Counted from the stretch's first letter, positions 33,851-44,456 are shown. The stretch: 64,000 nt of DNA from Neptunomonas antarctica (GCF_001305295.1 NZ_LJSI01000035.1:62001-126000); one strand, 5' to 3'. Made by a program: numbers and translations. Notes: generated from the sequence alone by a model not told the origin.

Positions 33851-34693
33851 TCAGATATCCTGCAGTAGCGCATCGATATTCGCGGATAAACCCGCACGCA
33901 GTACTAATACATCGCAGCTGAGCCGATCCAGAATGCGCTCTGCAGTATTACCCAGTAAAGCGCCTTTTATGCCATCGCGGCCATGTGTGCCGATGACCAT
34001 CAGCGCGGCGTGTTGCTCTTCGGCTACCTTGGGTATCCAGTATTCCGGCGGGCCTTCGCCAATATGGTAAGTAGCTGGCTCTATCTGCATACCCTTCAAC
34101 AACGCGTGAGCCGCGGTGGAGGCTTTATCGGCGGACAAACTGGACGACTGGTTTTCAGGTTCAGCGCCCAGCATGGGAGGCGAGTACGAAACGATTACAT
34201 CTAGTGTGGCTTTGGCTTCCTGGCTGATCACAGCCGCCATCATCAATACGCTCAGGTTGAGCTGCAAACAGCTTTTCTTGCGTGAGAGTGGATCAACGGC
34301 CGCCATGATTTGTCCGCCCTCCCATAAACTGTCACGTTTGACTAGCAATACGGGGCATGGCGTCTGGCGTAATAACTGCCAATCCAGCGGGGCGAGTATG
34401 CCTTTATGCGTGGTATCGCAACTTTTGATCAGCAGTGCAAAATGGTCTTTTTGCCAACGTGCCAGTACATCTTGCAGGAAGTTTTTTTCCTCATGATAGT
34501 GCTGTTTAATCTGCATGCCATCTACACTCAATGCGGCGATCAAACGCATGAGGGGGTGATCCGGCAAAGGAGAAAACAACCACAGTACTTCTAGCTTGCT
34601 GCCCATTCGATCCGCGATTAACACACCACGTTTAAAGGCTATTTCTGCGGCGGCGCTGGCATCCAGCGCGATCAACACCGTTTTAGTAAACAT
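33851..34693 (-). CDS. Universal stress protein, two UspA domains
   Basis: This 280-residue protein is a tandem UspA fusion. The N-terminal domain begins MFTKTVLIALDASAAAEIAF. The C-terminal one ends with MVIGTHGRDGIKGALLGNTA and ERILDRLSCDVLVLRAG, which include the G-2X-G-9X-G(S/T) nucleotide motif. The first domain has a weak motif and may not bind ATP. The start overlaps the RND exporter stop by 11 nt and has GAGGAG before it, so it is the third gene of that operon. An older longer frame upstream is not used. Confidence 0.87.
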   Translation of the reverse strand: MFTKTVLIALDASAAAEIAFKRGVLIADRMGSKLEVLWLFSPLPDHPLMRLIAALSVDGMQIKQHYHEEKNFLQDVLARWQKDHFALLIKSCDTTHKGILAPLDWQLLRQTPCPVLLVKRDSLWEGGQIMAAVDPLSRKKSCLQLNLSVLMMAAVISQEAKATLDVIVSYSPPMLGAEPENQSSSLSADKASTAAHALLKGMQIEPATYHIGEGPPEYWIPKVAEEQHAALMVIGTHGRDGIKGALLGNTAERILDRLSCDVLVLRAGLSANIDALLQDI

Positions 34694-37085
34694 GTGCGTT
34701 CTCCTCAGTCTGGGCCGCTTTATGGTTATGTAGCAAGCACGCCAGTGCGGGTAGCAATATGAGCGCACCCAGCATGTTCCACAAGAACATAAAGGTGAGC
34801 AAGATACCCATATCTGCCTGGAATTTAATCGGTGAGAACACCCACAACACCACACCTATAGCCAAGGTTAAGCCTGTAAAGGCAACCGATGACCCGGTAG
34901 TTTTAAGCGTTGCTAAATAAGCTTCTGGCAGTGTTTTCCCTTGTACCAAATAGGTACTCAAGCGCGAGTAGATATAGATACCATAATCCACACCGATCCC
35001 GACGCCCAAGGCGATAACCGGCAAGGTAGCGACTTTCACGCCAATCCCTAGATAGGCCATCAATGCCTGACACAATACAGAGGTAAGCGCTAATGGCGCG
35101 ATAATGCAGATAACGGTTTTAACCGAGCGGAAGGTCAGCAAACAGAGAATACTCACCACGCCATACACCCAGGCCAACATTTCGTATTGGGCGGTGCCGA
35201 TTACATCATTGGTGGCGGCTTCAAAGCCGCTGTTACCGGCGGCCATTTCAAATTTAAGCGCATCACTATTATGCTCTGCTGCAAAATCAGCAATCGCGGC
35301 AGATATTCGGTCCAATGTTTCAGCTTTGTGGTCATCCAGAAAAATAATGACCGGCAGCAGCGAGCAGCTACCGTTCATAAATCCAGAAGGGACATACGCC
35401 AGCGAGGCGTTAATCACATATTGGTTGCGGCTGACACTGCGCCATTTCAGGTTACCTTCATTTAAACCCGCGGTGACACGCTTAGACACATCCACCAATG
35501 AAACACTGCTCTGAATACCCGGCACATCGGTTAAATATTCCTGAAAACTATCGACAGTCGACAGTGTGTTGTAGCTGGTGCATTGGTTTGGCGCTGTGGT
35601 TGCCATCACCACAAAAATATCGCTGGAGGTGGAGTAATGATCGGTGACAAAGGCATTATCCAGATTGTAGCGCGAGTCTGCCCGCAGCTCCGGTGCACCT
35701 TTGTCCAGATCACCAATTTTGAGATTCTGGCTACCATATAAGCCTACGCCTAAAGCGACTAACGCAAAGGATACCGCGATGATCGCACCACGCGGTTTCG
35801 CGAATACGGTCAGCATTTGCCAAGGCGAGCTTTCTTTATTCTGGCTGGCCTGCATTTTGGCGATGGCTTTTTTACCCACGCCTACATACGACATCAGCAG
35901 TGGCAGTAATAAAAGGTTAGTCATGACGATAACCGCAACGCCGACGGAGGCTGCCACGGCCAGATCCTGAATCACCTGTATATCAATCACCATTAGGGTG
36001 ACAAAACCTAAGCCGTCCGATAGCAACGCGGTTAGGCCAGGAATATAGATGGCACGAAAAGCCCGACGGGCCGCCAGCCAGGGATCGGCACCTTCTGATT
36101 GTTCCAGACGAATCGTATTAACCACCTGCACGCCATGGCTAACCCCGATCGCAAACACCAGAAAAGGCACCAGCATTGAGTACGGGTCCAACCCATAGCC
36201 GAATATCTTCAACAAGCCCATCTGCCAGACTACCGCGACTAACGAGCAGCCTATGGGGATCAGTGTTCCGGTTACGCTGCCAGAATAGAGATAGAGCAGT
36301 ACCAGCGTGATAGCAATCGCCATCGCAAAGAAGAGTGCCACCGATTTTGCACCATCGATCAGGTCACCGACAATTTTGGCAAAGCCGGTAATACGAATAC
36401 GCACATCGGCATTTTCATACTTTTCGCGGATTAACGTCTCAACTTTGCTGGACAGTACCTGATAGTTAAGTTTTTCACCGGTTGCCGGATCTTTATCGAA
36501 CAGTGGCATCTGGATAATCGCCGATTTAAAATCGTTCGCCACCAGAATACCCACCTGCCCTGAACGCAGCACATTGGTGCGTAGCTGCTCCAGACTGGCG
36601 GCACTGCCGTCGTATTCCGGAGAGATAACAGGTCCGCCTTCAAAGCCTTCTTCGGTGACTTCTGTCCAGCGTACGTTCGGCGTCCAGATAGACTTAAGCG
36701 CCGAGCGATCGACACCCGGAATAAAAAAGGCTTCATCGGTCACTTGTTTCAGAGTGTTCTGAAAGGTTGTGGTAAAAATATCGCCTTCTTTGGCTTCCAC
36801 CACTACACGCAGGCTGTTACCTAAGCCCGACAGGTCATTGCGATATTTTAAATAGTTTTCGACATAGGGATGGCTGCTGGGAATCATCTTAACGAAGCTG
36901 GCGTCGGGGCGAATTTGCACCGCCTGAAAGCCTAACCCGAGCGTGAGCAAAATAAAGATAAACAACACCGGCACACGCTTGTAAAACAGTACGCGTTCAA
37001 TAATTTGCTCAGATAGCTTGATAGGCCCCAGTAGCGCTGATGCCAGCCCTGACGGCTTACCTGATGTATACGGTGACTTACTCAT
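34683..37085 (-). CDS. RND/MMPL-family exporter
   Basis: This 800-residue inner-membrane protein has the RND duplication: a TM segment at residues 37-57, a large periplasmic domain, a block of five TM segments (about 225-390), a second TM/periplasmic half and a final five-TM block. The GVGIGVDYGIYIYSRL stretch in the second block and the AIGVSHGVQVVNTI stretch in the first carry the proton-relay-like positions. It belongs to the hopanoid/lipid-type MMPL exporters without a dedicated adaptor gene. It overlaps the YCF48-like gene by 8 nt. Confidence 0.88.
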   Translation of the reverse strand: MSKSPYTSGKPSGLASALLGPIKLSEQIIERVLFYKRVPVLFIFILLTLGLGFQAVQIRPDASFVKMIPSSHPYVENYLKYRNDLSGLGNSLRVVVEAKEGDIFTTTFQNTLKQVTDEAFFIPGVDRSALKSIWTPNVRWTEVTEEGFEGGPVISPEYDGSAASLEQLRTNVLRSGQVGILVANDFKSAIIQMPLFDKDPATGEKLNYQVLSSKVETLIREKYENADVRIRITGFAKIVGDLIDGAKSVALFFAMAIAITLVLLYLYSGSVTGTLIPIGCSLVAVVWQMGLLKIFGYGLDPYSMLVPFLVFAIGVSHGVQVVNTIRLEQSEGADPWLAARRAFRAIYIPGLTALLSDGLGFVTLMVIDIQVIQDLAVAASVGVAVIVMTNLLLLPLLMSYVGVGKKAIAKMQASQNKESSPWQMLTVFAKPRGAIIAVSFALVALGVGLYGSQNLKIGDLDKGAPELRADSRYNLDNAFVTDHYSTSSDIFVVMATTAPNQCTSYNTLSTVDSFQEYLTDVPGIQSSVSLVDVSKRVTAGLNEGNLKWRSVSRNQYVINASLAYVPSGFMNGSCSLLPVIIFLDDHKAETLDRISAAIADFAAEHNSDALKFEMAAGNSGFEAATNDVIGTAQYEMLAWVYGVVSILCLLTFRSVKTVICIIAPLALTSVLCQALMAYLGIGVKVATLPVIALGVGIGVDYGIYIYSRLSTYLVQGKTLPEAYLATLKTTGSSVAFTGLTLAIGVVLWVFSPIKFQADMGILLTFMFLWNMLGALILLPALACLLHNHKAAQTEENAHVY

Positions 37086-38205
37086 GATCTGCTCCCAACG
37101 CTGTATCAGATATACGCTTAATACCTTTTTCACCGACTAACACCCAGCCGTCGTTGACGCGGGTAACGGCGCTCCACGCACGCCGATCTTGCGGCTCGAA
37201 CGCTGTCAGTTTATCCAGTGTCTTGCCCGTAAGAACCAACCCTCCCTGTCCCACCAGCATCACCTCATTGTTATTGCTGGCAGCGCTGACCAGAGACGCC
37301 GTGCTATCCACTGCAATCTGCTGCCACGAATCGCCGCTATCCTCACTGGCGAAAAGATGCCCTCTCAGACCCAAAGCCAGGACTTGAGATAGTGCCTGTC
37401 CTTGCCCGGCATAGCTTAATAAGCCAAAAAACGAGCCTTCATAAGGAGACTCAAGCGCAATCCAGCTATCACCCATATCATCTGACTTAAATAAAACGCC
37501 CGCTTCTCCGGCAATGATCAAAGATTGCTTTTCAACTAGCAGCGCATTGAGGTGAAAACGACCAGGGTTCGGTAAGCGGTGCGATAAAACAGACCAATGG
37601 ACGCCAGCGTCCTCGGTTTTAAGTAACACACCATAAGAACCCAGCAGAAACCCCAACTGATTATTAACAAATAACACATCCAGTAATGGTTGAGTTGGCC
37701 CCTCTTCCACCGCCACCATGGCATCCTCTAAAAAGAGTTCTAGTTCATCCATTGGCAGGTCTTGTGCTTGCGGGTCGCCACCGGCATCTACCAGCGTTTG
37801 ATAGGTATCTAGCTGTAGTTGGTTTAATTGACGGCCATTCAGCTGCGTCAGCCAGGTATCGCCGGCATCCTCTGTATGAATCACCACACCATCATGCCCT
37901 ACCGCCCAGCCATGCTGTGCATCGGAAAAATAAACCGACGTGAGTAACACACTAACGGGAGCCTGTACCTGCTTCCAGCTAACGCCCTGATCATCAGAAA
38001 GAAGAATCCGCCCCTGATCACCCACGGCAACCAAACGATCACCGGCGTGCGCAATATCCAAGAGCAAACCTTCGGCGGCACGACCGGATAAATGACTAGG
38101 CGTTTCGATGCGGTCCATGGCGGCAAACGCAAGCGGCGTGACTGCCATCACAATAAAACCAACACACCAGCGGGCACGCTGGCTAAACTTAGTAACACTG
38201 AGCAT
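37078..38205 (-). CDS. YCF48/HCF136-like beta-propeller protein
   Basis: This 375-residue secreted protein has a signal peptide ending near AFA-AMDRI (residue 28) and repeated blades of the type ILLSDDQGVSWKQV, VIHTEDAGDTWLTQ, LLKTEDAGVHWSVL, LFKSDDMGDSWIAL and LFASEDSGDSWQQI, each like a BNR/Asp-box. In plants and cyanobacteria the fold helps photosystem II assembly; in heterotrophs it is paired with RND exporters, as here, and its job is unknown. It probably supplies a periplasmic partner for the RND pump. Confidence 0.87.
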   Translation of the reverse strand: MLSVTKFSQRARWCVGFIVMAVTPLAFAAMDRIETPSHLSGRAAEGLLLDIAHAGDRLVAVGDQGRILLSDDQGVSWKQVQAPVSVLLTSVYFSDAQHGWAVGHDGVVIHTEDAGDTWLTQLNGRQLNQLQLDTYQTLVDAGGDPQAQDLPMDELELFLEDAMVAVEEGPTQPLLDVLFVNNQLGFLLGSYGVLLKTEDAGVHWSVLSHRLPNPGRFHLNALLVEKQSLIIAGEAGVLFKSDDMGDSWIALESPYEGSFFGLLSYAGQGQALSQVLALGLRGHLFASEDSGDSWQQIAVDSTASLVSAASNNNEVMLVGQGGLVLTGKTLDKLTAFEPQDRRAWSAVTRVNDGWVLVGEKGIKRISDTALGADHE

Positions 38206-38519
38206 ATTGCCCCCACTTTTTATCATTATTTGGGGAATGGACGGGAACATCATATCATTCTGTTAGATATTTTTTTGTTTCTCGCCAAACGGAGCTTCTT
38301 ATCGTAAGCAGGATCGTTTGTTAACGCCATTGGCTCAATAACAGAAGCTCCCAATATCAGTAACATTATCGATCAAGGAGATTTTCAGAAATTTTGTTTC
38401 CTATAGTAAACATTGATTTTTTTTTGATTTTATAGTCTATTTAACCAGTCTAACAAAATAACTATAGGGTCCAGGTCTCGACACACATCGAGCCGCAGGA
38501 CAGAGAGGCTATATTTCCC

Positions 38520-39632
38520 ATGAAGAAATTTACACGTACGCTTTTGTCTGTGGGTACTGCAATTTGCTTATACGGCGCTGCAGCAAATGCTGACACCCTT
38601 AAAATTGCCTTAGCAGGCCCTTCTACGGGTCCGGTTGCGCAGTATGGCGATATGCAAAAAATTGGTGTTTTTGCGGCGATAGAGCAAATAAACAAAGCAG
38701 GCGGCATCAATGGTATGCAGCTTGAAGGTGTGGTTTATGATGATGCCTGCGATCCTAAGCAAGCGGTCGCTGTTGCTAACAAAATCGTTAACGATGGTAT
38801 TCATCACGTGGTAGGTCACCTGTGTTCATCTTCAACGGAACCTGCTTCTGATATTTACGAAGAAGAAGGTATATTAATGATCACTGCCGCTTCCACCTCT
38901 CCGAGCATTACGGAAAAAGGTCACCAGATGATCTTCCGTACTATCGGTCTGGATAGCATGCAGGGGCCTTTCGCCGGGCAGTACATTATTAACAACGTTA
39001 AGCCAAAAAACATGGCGATTATCCATGATAAACAGCAGTATGGTGAAGGCTTGGCAACCGCGGTTAAAAATGAAGTAGAAGCTAACGGTATTACACCCGT
39101 GATGTTTGAAGGTGTCACTTCTGGCGATAAAGATTTCTCTGCGCTGATCGCTAAACTGAAAATGAATAACGTCGATTTCGTTTACTACGGCGGCTACCAC
39201 CCAGAGTTGGGTTTGATTCTGCGTCAGGCGAAAGCCAAAGGTTTAGATGCTAAATTCATGGGCCCTGAAGGTGTGGGTAACCCAGACATCTCTAAAATTG
39301 CCGGCGAAGCTTCTGAAGGTTTGTTAGTGACTCTGCCACAGAGCTTTGAGAAAAATCCTGCCAACCAGGCAATTGTTCAGGCAATTATTGATAAAGGTGA
39401 AGATCCAAGCGGCCCGTTCGTATTCCCTGCTTATTCTGCGATTCAAGTCATGACCGCAGCAATGACAGCAACAGGCTCAACGGATACAGAAAAATTAGCT
39501 GAATATATTCATGCTAATACCTTTAAAACGACCACAGGTGAACTGGCCTATGATGAAAAAGGCGACCTGAAACAATTCTCGTTTGTGGTTTACGACTGGC
39601 ATGCAGACGGTACTAAAACACCGGCGCAGTAA
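38520..39632 (+). CDS. livK: Branched-chain amino acid ABC transporter, binding protein
   Basis: This 370-residue periplasmic protein has a signal peptide (cleavage near ANA-DTLK, residue 24) and the Leu/Ile/Val-binding fold: KIALAGPSTGPVAQYGDMQ, INKAGGINGMQLEGVVYDDA, GHLCSSSTEPASDIYEEEG, with the ligand-contact Ser/Thr residues in SSSTEP. It is the first gene of the five-gene operon. Ligand choice among Leu, Ile, Val or related amino acids is not fixed by the sequence. The 266-bp upstream gap holds the operon promoter; no operator is recognised. Confidence 0.93.
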   Translation: MKKFTRTLLSVGTAICLYGAAANADTLKIALAGPSTGPVAQYGDMQKIGVFAAIEQINKAGGINGMQLEGVVYDDACDPKQAVAVANKIVNDGIHHVVGHLCSSSTEPASDIYEEEGILMITAASTSPSITEKGHQMIFRTIGLDSMQGPFAGQYIINNVKPKNMAIIHDKQQYGEGLATAVKNEVEANGITPVMFEGVTSGDKDFSALIAKLKMNNVDFVYYGGYHPELGLILRQAKAKGLDAKFMGPEGVGNPDISKIAGEASEGLLVTLPQSFEKNPANQAIVQAIIDKGEDPSGPFVFPAYSAIQVMTAAMTATGSTDTEKLAEYIHANTFKTTTGELAYDEKGDLKQFSFVVYDWHADGTKTPAQ

Positions 39633-39686
39633 TGCTAATAACAATAATAGAATTTAGTCGGTATTTAATACTGAGCTGATTCAAAT

Positions 39687-39724
39687 AAACACCCTTATTC
39701 CGTGATCCGGGATCAAGGGTGTTT
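39687..39724 (+). terminator. Hairpin between livK and livH (attenuator or partial terminator)
   Basis: AAACACCCTT and AAGGGTGTTT are perfect 10-bp arms, with GATC-CGG-GATC forming a smaller stem inside. It sits between the binding-protein and permease genes. Such hairpins commonly stop part of the transcripts and protect the upstream mRNA, giving more binding protein than permease. Confidence 0.7.
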
Positions 39725-39743
39725 CATTATACGGTTCCCGCAT

Positions 39744-40670
39744 ATGTCAGACACATTTCTCTATCTGGTTCAGCAGCTTATTAACGGGCTGACTATCGGG
39801 TCGACCTATGCCCTGATCGCTATTGGCTACACTATGGTCTACGGCATCATCGGCATGATTAATTTCGCTCACGGCGAGATTTATATGATCGGCTCTTATA
39901 TTACCTTTATCGTAATTGCCGGCTTACTGGGGATGGGCATGGTAAGCCTGCCGCTTATCCTTTTTATAGCCCTCGTCATTGCCGTGCTTATCGCTAGCAC
40001 CTATGGCTGGACCGTTGAGCGGGTGGCTTATCGCCCGTTACGTGGCACCAACCGTTTGATACCACTGATCTCCGCCATCGGTATGTCGATCTTCCTGCAA
40101 AACTATGTCGTCTTGTCGCAAGGTTCACGCGATATTGCGCTGCCTCCTCAGATCACCGGCGGCTGGACATTTGGCGATCCCAACTTGTTTGAAGTGTCAT
40201 TTTCCTACATGCAATTATTCATCTGGGTTGCCACCTTCGTTTCAATGCTCGTCTTAACGCTGTTTATCTCGCGTTCGCGGATGGGACGTGCCTGTCGTGC
40301 CTGCTCAGAAGATATCGGCATGACCAACTTACTCGGTGTTGATACCAACCGCGTTATAGCGATGACCTTCATTATTGGTGCAGCGTTGGCCGCCATTGCC
40401 GGTTTACTCCTGAGCCTGTATTACGGCGTGGTGAATCCCTTTATTGGCTTCATTGCGGGCCTTAAAGCCTTTACGGCAGCCGTACTCGGCGGTATCGGCT
40501 CAATACCCGGGGCGATGTTAGGCGGTCTTATTCTCGGTGTCACAGAAGCACTGACAGCCGCATACTTTCCTTCTGAATACAAAGATGTTGTTTCATTCGG
40601 CTTGTTAATACTGATCCTACTGTTCCGTCCTAGCGGCCTGCTGGGCAAACCGGAAGTGGAGAAAGTCTGA
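39744..40670 (+). CDS. livH: Branched-chain amino acid ABC transporter, permease LivH
   Basis: This 308-residue inner-membrane permease has about eight hydrophobic segments and the LivH motifs [52 protein letters not shown] (coupling loop) and [17 protein letters not shown]. The start at 39744 is preferred; an in-frame ATG 42 nt upstream lies within the intercistronic hairpin. Its stop overlaps the livM start. Confidence 0.93.
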   Translation: MSDTFLYLVQQLINGLTIGSTYALIAIGYTMVYGIIGMINFAHGEIYMIGSYITFIVIAGLLGMGMVSLPLILFIALVIAVLIASTYGWTVERVAYRPLRGTNRLIPLISAIGMSIFLQNYVVLSQGSRDIALPPQITGGWTFGDPNLFEVSFSYMQLFIWVATFVSMLVLTLFISRSRMGRACRACSEDIGMTNLLGVDTNRVIAMTFIIGAALAAIAGLLLSLYYGVVNPFIGFIAGLKAFTAAVLGGIGSIPGAMLGGLILGVTEALTAAYFPSEYKDVVSFGLLILILLFRPSGLLGKPEVEKV

Positions 40671-41917
40671 TGGGTAAGCTCTACAACGCAATTTTTTCTG
40701 CCGGTATTACCTTTGTACTAGCGTGTCTGATGATTGGCGTAAAACTGGACACTGATGGCGCCACCCTCGGCGTTACCGGTGCAACGCCCGAACAATGGGC
40801 ATGGATCTTCGGCGGCATTGCTCTGGTCTTCTTCTCGCAGCTATTTTCAGATCAGATTGATGCGGCTTTTCGTAAAATACCTAAACCACAGGTCAGTCAC
40901 TTAATACCCGTGGGCGATAAAATGACACAACTTAAACCCTGGCTCATGGCCGGTGTCTTTGTGTGCATGGTTATCTGGCCCTTTATGGTCTCGCGTGGCT
41001 CGGTTGATTTGGCCACGCTGGCACTGATCTACATTATGCTAGGGTTAGGCCTGAACATTGTAGTCGGGCTGGCGGGTCTGCTTGATCTCGGCTATGTAGC
41101 CTTTTACGCGGTGGGTGCTTATACCTATGCGTTGCTTTCGCAATATTTCGGCTTATCTTTTTGGGTCTGTCTGCCAATTTCTGCGGGTATGGCCGCCCTG
41201 TTTGGCTTTATTCTGGGCTTCCCTGTATTGCGTTTACGCGGTGATTATCTTGCCATTGTGACCTTAGGCTTCGGTGAAATCATCCGTATCCTGCTTAACA
41301 ACTGGACCGCTGTAACCGGAGGCCCTAACGGTATTTCAGGCATTGCCAAGCCGACGTTGTTCGGCATGGAGTTTTCACGAAAATCAAAAGAAGGCAGCAC
41401 CCTCTTTCATGAGTTTTTTGGCATAGACTACTCCAGTTCACATAAAGTTATTTTTCTCTATTTAATTGCGGTTGTACTGGTCGCCTTTGTTATCTACGTG
41501 ATTAATCGCCTGATGCGTATGCCGATTGGACGTGCCTGGGAAGCCTTACGTGAAGATGAAATCGCCTGTCGTTCACTGGGCTTAAACCGCACTGCTATCA
41601 AGCTCTCGGCCTTTACCATCGGTGCCTCTACCGCGGGTTTCGCAGGGTCGTTCTTTGCCGCAAGGCAAGGCTTTATCAGCCCAGAATCCTTTACCTTTAT
41701 AGAGTCGGCCATCATTCTGGCGATTGTTGTGCTGGGCGGAATGGGTTCACAGATCGGGATTATTCTGGCGGCCATTATTATGACCATTTTGCCTGAGCTG
41801 GCGCGCGAGTTCTCCGAATACCGCATGCTGTTGTTCGGATTAACCATGGTTCTGATGATGCGCTGGCGGCCACAAGGTTTAGTGCCCATGAAACGCCCTG
41901 TTCTGGAGTTAAAATAG
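40670..41917 (+). CDS. livM: Branched-chain amino acid ABC transporter, permease LivM
   Basis: This 415-residue inner-membrane permease has an N-terminal extension with DUF3382-like features (residues 1-85) and then the LivM core: [60 protein letters not shown] (coupling loop) and [15 protein letters not shown]. Stop and start codons overlap both neighbouring genes by one base, so livHMG are translationally coupled. Confidence 0.93.
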   Translation: MGKLYNAIFSAGITFVLACLMIGVKLDTDGATLGVTGATPEQWAWIFGGIALVFFSQLFSDQIDAAFRKIPKPQVSHLIPVGDKMTQLKPWLMAGVFVCMVIWPFMVSRGSVDLATLALIYIMLGLGLNIVVGLAGLLDLGYVAFYAVGAYTYALLSQYFGLSFWVCLPISAGMAALFGFILGFPVLRLRGDYLAIVTLGFGEIIRILLNNWTAVTGGPNGISGIAKPTLFGMEFSRKSKEGSTLFHEFFGIDYSSSHKVIFLYLIAVVLVAFVIYVINRLMRMPIGRAWEALREDEIACRSLGLNRTAIKLSAFTIGASTAGFAGSFFAARQGFISPESFTFIESAIILAIVVLGGMGSQIGIILAAIIMTILPELAREFSEYRMLLFGLTMVLMMRWRPQGLVPMKRPVLELK

Positions 41918-42684
41918 TGAGTCAGTTATTACTCGATGTTAATGGGCTAACCATGCAGTTTGGCGGACTGAAAGCGGTCAACAACGTTAGTTTATACGTA
42001 AAAAACCGTCAAATCGTCTCGATTATTGGCCCTAATGGGGCGGGTAAAACAACTGTATTTAATTGCTTGTCCGGATTTTATATCCCCACCGCCGGCAGCG
42101 TCATGTTCAAGGGCAATGATATTGCGGGCCTGAAAGATTTTGAAATCTCCCGTCAGGGTCTGGTTCGTACGTTCCAACATGTGCGGCTGTTCTCCAATAT
42201 GACTGTGATTGAAAATATGCTGGTTGCACAGCATCGCCATTTAAATACCAGCCTGCTTTCAGGTTTATTTAAAACGCCGTCGTATCGACGACTCGAGCAG
42301 GAAGCGATGGAGCGTGCCGTATATTGGCTGAAAGAGGTGGACCTACTGGACTCAGCTAACCGTGAATCCGGCAACCTGTCTTACGGCCAACAACGCCGTT
42401 TAGAAATTGCCCGTTGCATGGTGACGCAACCTGAACTGCTAATGCTCGACGAACCTGCCGCCGGTCTGAATCCGAATGAAACCAAGGAACTGGATGAACT
42501 GATCATCAAGCTACGCGATGAACATGAAATATCCATACTCCTGATAGAGCATGATATGGGGTTGGTAATGGGTATCTCTGATCATATTTATGTGATCGCC
42601 CAAGGAACGCCTCTGGCCGACGGTAATGCCGACGAGATCAAGAATAATCCTGATGTCATCAAAGCATACCTTGGAGAATCATAA
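41917..42684 (+). CDS. livG: Branched-chain amino acid ABC transporter, ATPase LivG
   Basis: This 255-residue ATPase has Walker A GPNGAGKTT, Q-loop RTFQHVRLF, signature LSYGQQRRLEIAR, Walker B LLMLDEPAAGLNP and H-loop LLIEHD. It starts at GTG, one base into the livM stop TAG, after TGGAG. It acts with LivF as a heterodimer on the cytoplasmic face of LivHM. Confidence 0.94.
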   Translation: MSQLLLDVNGLTMQFGGLKAVNNVSLYVKNRQIVSIIGPNGAGKTTVFNCLSGFYIPTAGSVMFKGNDIAGLKDFEISRQGLVRTFQHVRLFSNMTVIENMLVAQHRHLNTSLLSGLFKTPSYRRLEQEAMERAVYWLKEVDLLDSANRESGNLSYGQQRRLEIARCMVTQPELLMLDEPAAGLNPNETKELDELIIKLRDEHEISILLIEHDMGLVMGISDHIYVIAQGTPLADGNADEIKNNPDVIKAYLGES

Positions 42685-42685
42685 A

Positions 42686-43387
42686 ATGCTGAAACTGGAA
42701 AATGTAAACACCCACTACGGCAAAATTCAGGCATTACACGACATCTCTATCGATGTTAAAGCAGGTGAAATCGTGACCCTGATCGGGGCAAACGGTGCAG
42801 GCAAAACCACACTGATGATGACCATTTGTGGCGACCCGCGTGCATCCTCCGGCACAATACTCTTCGACAATGAAGATATTTCCTCTGTCCCTACCGCACA
42901 AATCATGCGTAAAGGATTAGCAGTAGTACCGGAAGGACGACGCGTATTCTCGCGTCTCACCGTGCAGGAAAATCTGCATATGGGCGCTTACTTTCGCAGT
43001 AACGCAGAGTACGAAGAAAGCCTGGCTGAAGTATTGGAACTGTTTCCGCGTTTAGAAGAGCGTATTAGCCAACGTGCCGGCACGATGTCGGGTGGTGAGC
43101 AGCAAATGCTGGCCATTGGCCGCGCCATGATGAGTCGACCACGGATGATTCTGCTGGACGAACCTTCCTTAGGTTTGGCCCCCATTATTATTCAGCAAAT
43201 TTTCTCCATTATTGAAAAGCTGCGTGATGATGGCGTGACCATTTTTTTAGTCGAGCAGAACGCCAATCAGGCACTACGCATCGCTGACCGTGGTTATGTG
43301 ATGGAAAACGGCCGTGTTGTGCTCAGCGATACCGGTGAAGCATTGCTGACCAACCCCGAAGTGCGCAAAGCTTACTTGGGTGGCTAA
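42686..43387 (+). CDS. livF: Branched-chain amino acid ABC transporter, ATPase LivF
   Basis: This 233-residue ATPase has Walker A GANGAGKTT, VPEGRRVFSRLTVQENL (a LivF hallmark), signature MSGGEQQMLAIGRAMM, Walker B ILLDEPSLGLAP and H-loop switch VEQNANQALRIADR. The start at 42686 comes right after the livG stop and has GGAG before it; the longer frame would overlap livG. It is the last gene of the operon and is followed by a terminator. Confidence 0.94.
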   Translation: MLKLENVNTHYGKIQALHDISIDVKAGEIVTLIGANGAGKTTLMMTICGDPRASSGTILFDNEDISSVPTAQIMRKGLAVVPEGRRVFSRLTVQENLHMGAYFRSNAEYEESLAEVLELFPRLEERISQRAGTMSGGEQQMLAIGRAMMSRPRMILLDEPSLGLAPIIIQQIFSIIEKLRDDGVTIFLVEQNANQALRIADRGYVMENGRVVLSDTGEALLTNPEVRKAYLGG

Positions 43388-43408
43388 ACAACCTGTCGGC
43401 ATGAATTT

Positions 43409-43447
43409 AAAGGCCACTCGTTATTTATATAACGCGTGGCTTTTTTT
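43409..43447 (+). terminator. Rho-independent terminator of the liv operon
   Basis: GCCAC-T-CGTTAT pairs with ATAACG-C-GTGGC and is followed by seven T. It lies 22 nt after the livF stop. Confidence 0.9.
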
Positions 43448-43529
43448 CCCTGCTGATTTTTTCTGCACACTTATGATCCTTGTCTATACTAATAATTATA
43501 AATTTTGCAAGTTAACGCAGGAATACTGT

Positions 43530-44456
43530 ATGTCCCAATTTAGATTAGTCACCCGTAGCGATTTCGATGGTTTGGTGTGCGCAGTTCTACTCAAACATCT
43601 AGACCTTATTGACGATATTAAGTTTGTTCATCCAAAAGATATGCAAGACGGCAGCATAGATATTACTTCCAGTGATATCACTACCAACCTGCCTTATGTC
43701 GCTAGCGCGCATTTAGTCTTTGATCATCATCTGTCAGAAACGATTCGTAATCCGGGTACTAAAACCAACTATATTATCGACCCGGATGCACCTTCAGCGG
43801 CACGCGTTGTGTGGCGGCACTATGGCGGGCATACCGCATTCCCATCCGCTTGGGATGAAATGATGGATGCCGTCGATAAAGCTGATTCCGCACAATATAA
43901 TCAAAAAGAAGTCCTGAATCCTAAAAGATGGGAATTGCTCAACTTTTTGATGGATGCGCGTACCGGGCTAGGTCGTTTTCGCGAGTTCCGTATCTCAAAT
44001 TACAACTTAATGATGGACCTGATCGATTACTGCAAAAATCACTCAATTGATGAGATATTTGAACTTATCGACGTAAAAGAGCGCGTCGAACTTTATTTTG
44101 ATCAGGAAACAAAATTTAAAGATCAAATCCAGCGCTGCGCTACCGTTCACGGCAATCTGGTGTTACTGGATCTGCGTAATGAAGAAGTGATCTTCGCGGG
44201 TAATCGATTTGTTATCTATGCCCTCTTCCCACAATGCAATATTTCAATTCATGTCCTGTGGGGATTGAAACAACAAAATACTGTATTTGCTACCGGAAAA
44301 TCTATTTTCGACCGTTACTCCCAGACCAACGTAGGAGAGCTGATGCTTAAATACAATGGCGGTGGTCATCAGGCCGCAGGGACTTGTCAGATAGACAACG
44401 ATAAAGCGGAACAGACATTACAGGAGCTGATTACTCAGATTAATACCGATGGCTGA
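43530..44456 (+). CDS. DHH-family phosphoesterase (exopolyphosphatase-like)
   Basis: This 308-residue cytoplasmic protein has the DHH motifs TRSDFDGLVCAVLLKH and VFDHHLSET, metal-binding Asp/His, and the C-terminal GGGHQAAGT of the DHHA1-like substrate domain. The family includes exopolyphosphatases, nano-RNases and cyclic dinucleotide hydrolases; the real substrate is unknown and the exopolyphosphatase label is a guess by database custom. The start at 43530 follows CAGGAAT. Its end overlaps the pilU gene by 8 nt, so they are cotranscribed. Confidence 0.82.
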   Translation: MSQFRLVTRSDFDGLVCAVLLKHLDLIDDIKFVHPKDMQDGSIDITSSDITTNLPYVASAHLVFDHHLSETIRNPGTKTNYIIDPDAPSAARVVWRHYGGHTAFPSAWDEMMDAVDKADSAQYNQKEVLNPKRWELLNFLMDARTGLGRFREFRISNYNLMMDLIDYCKNHSIDEIFELIDVKERVELYFDQETKFKDQIQRCATVHGNLVLLDLRNEEVIFAGNRFVIYALFPQCNISIHVLWGLKQQNTVFATGKSIFDRYSQTNVGELMLKYNGGGHQAAGTCQIDNDKAEQTLQELITQINTDG

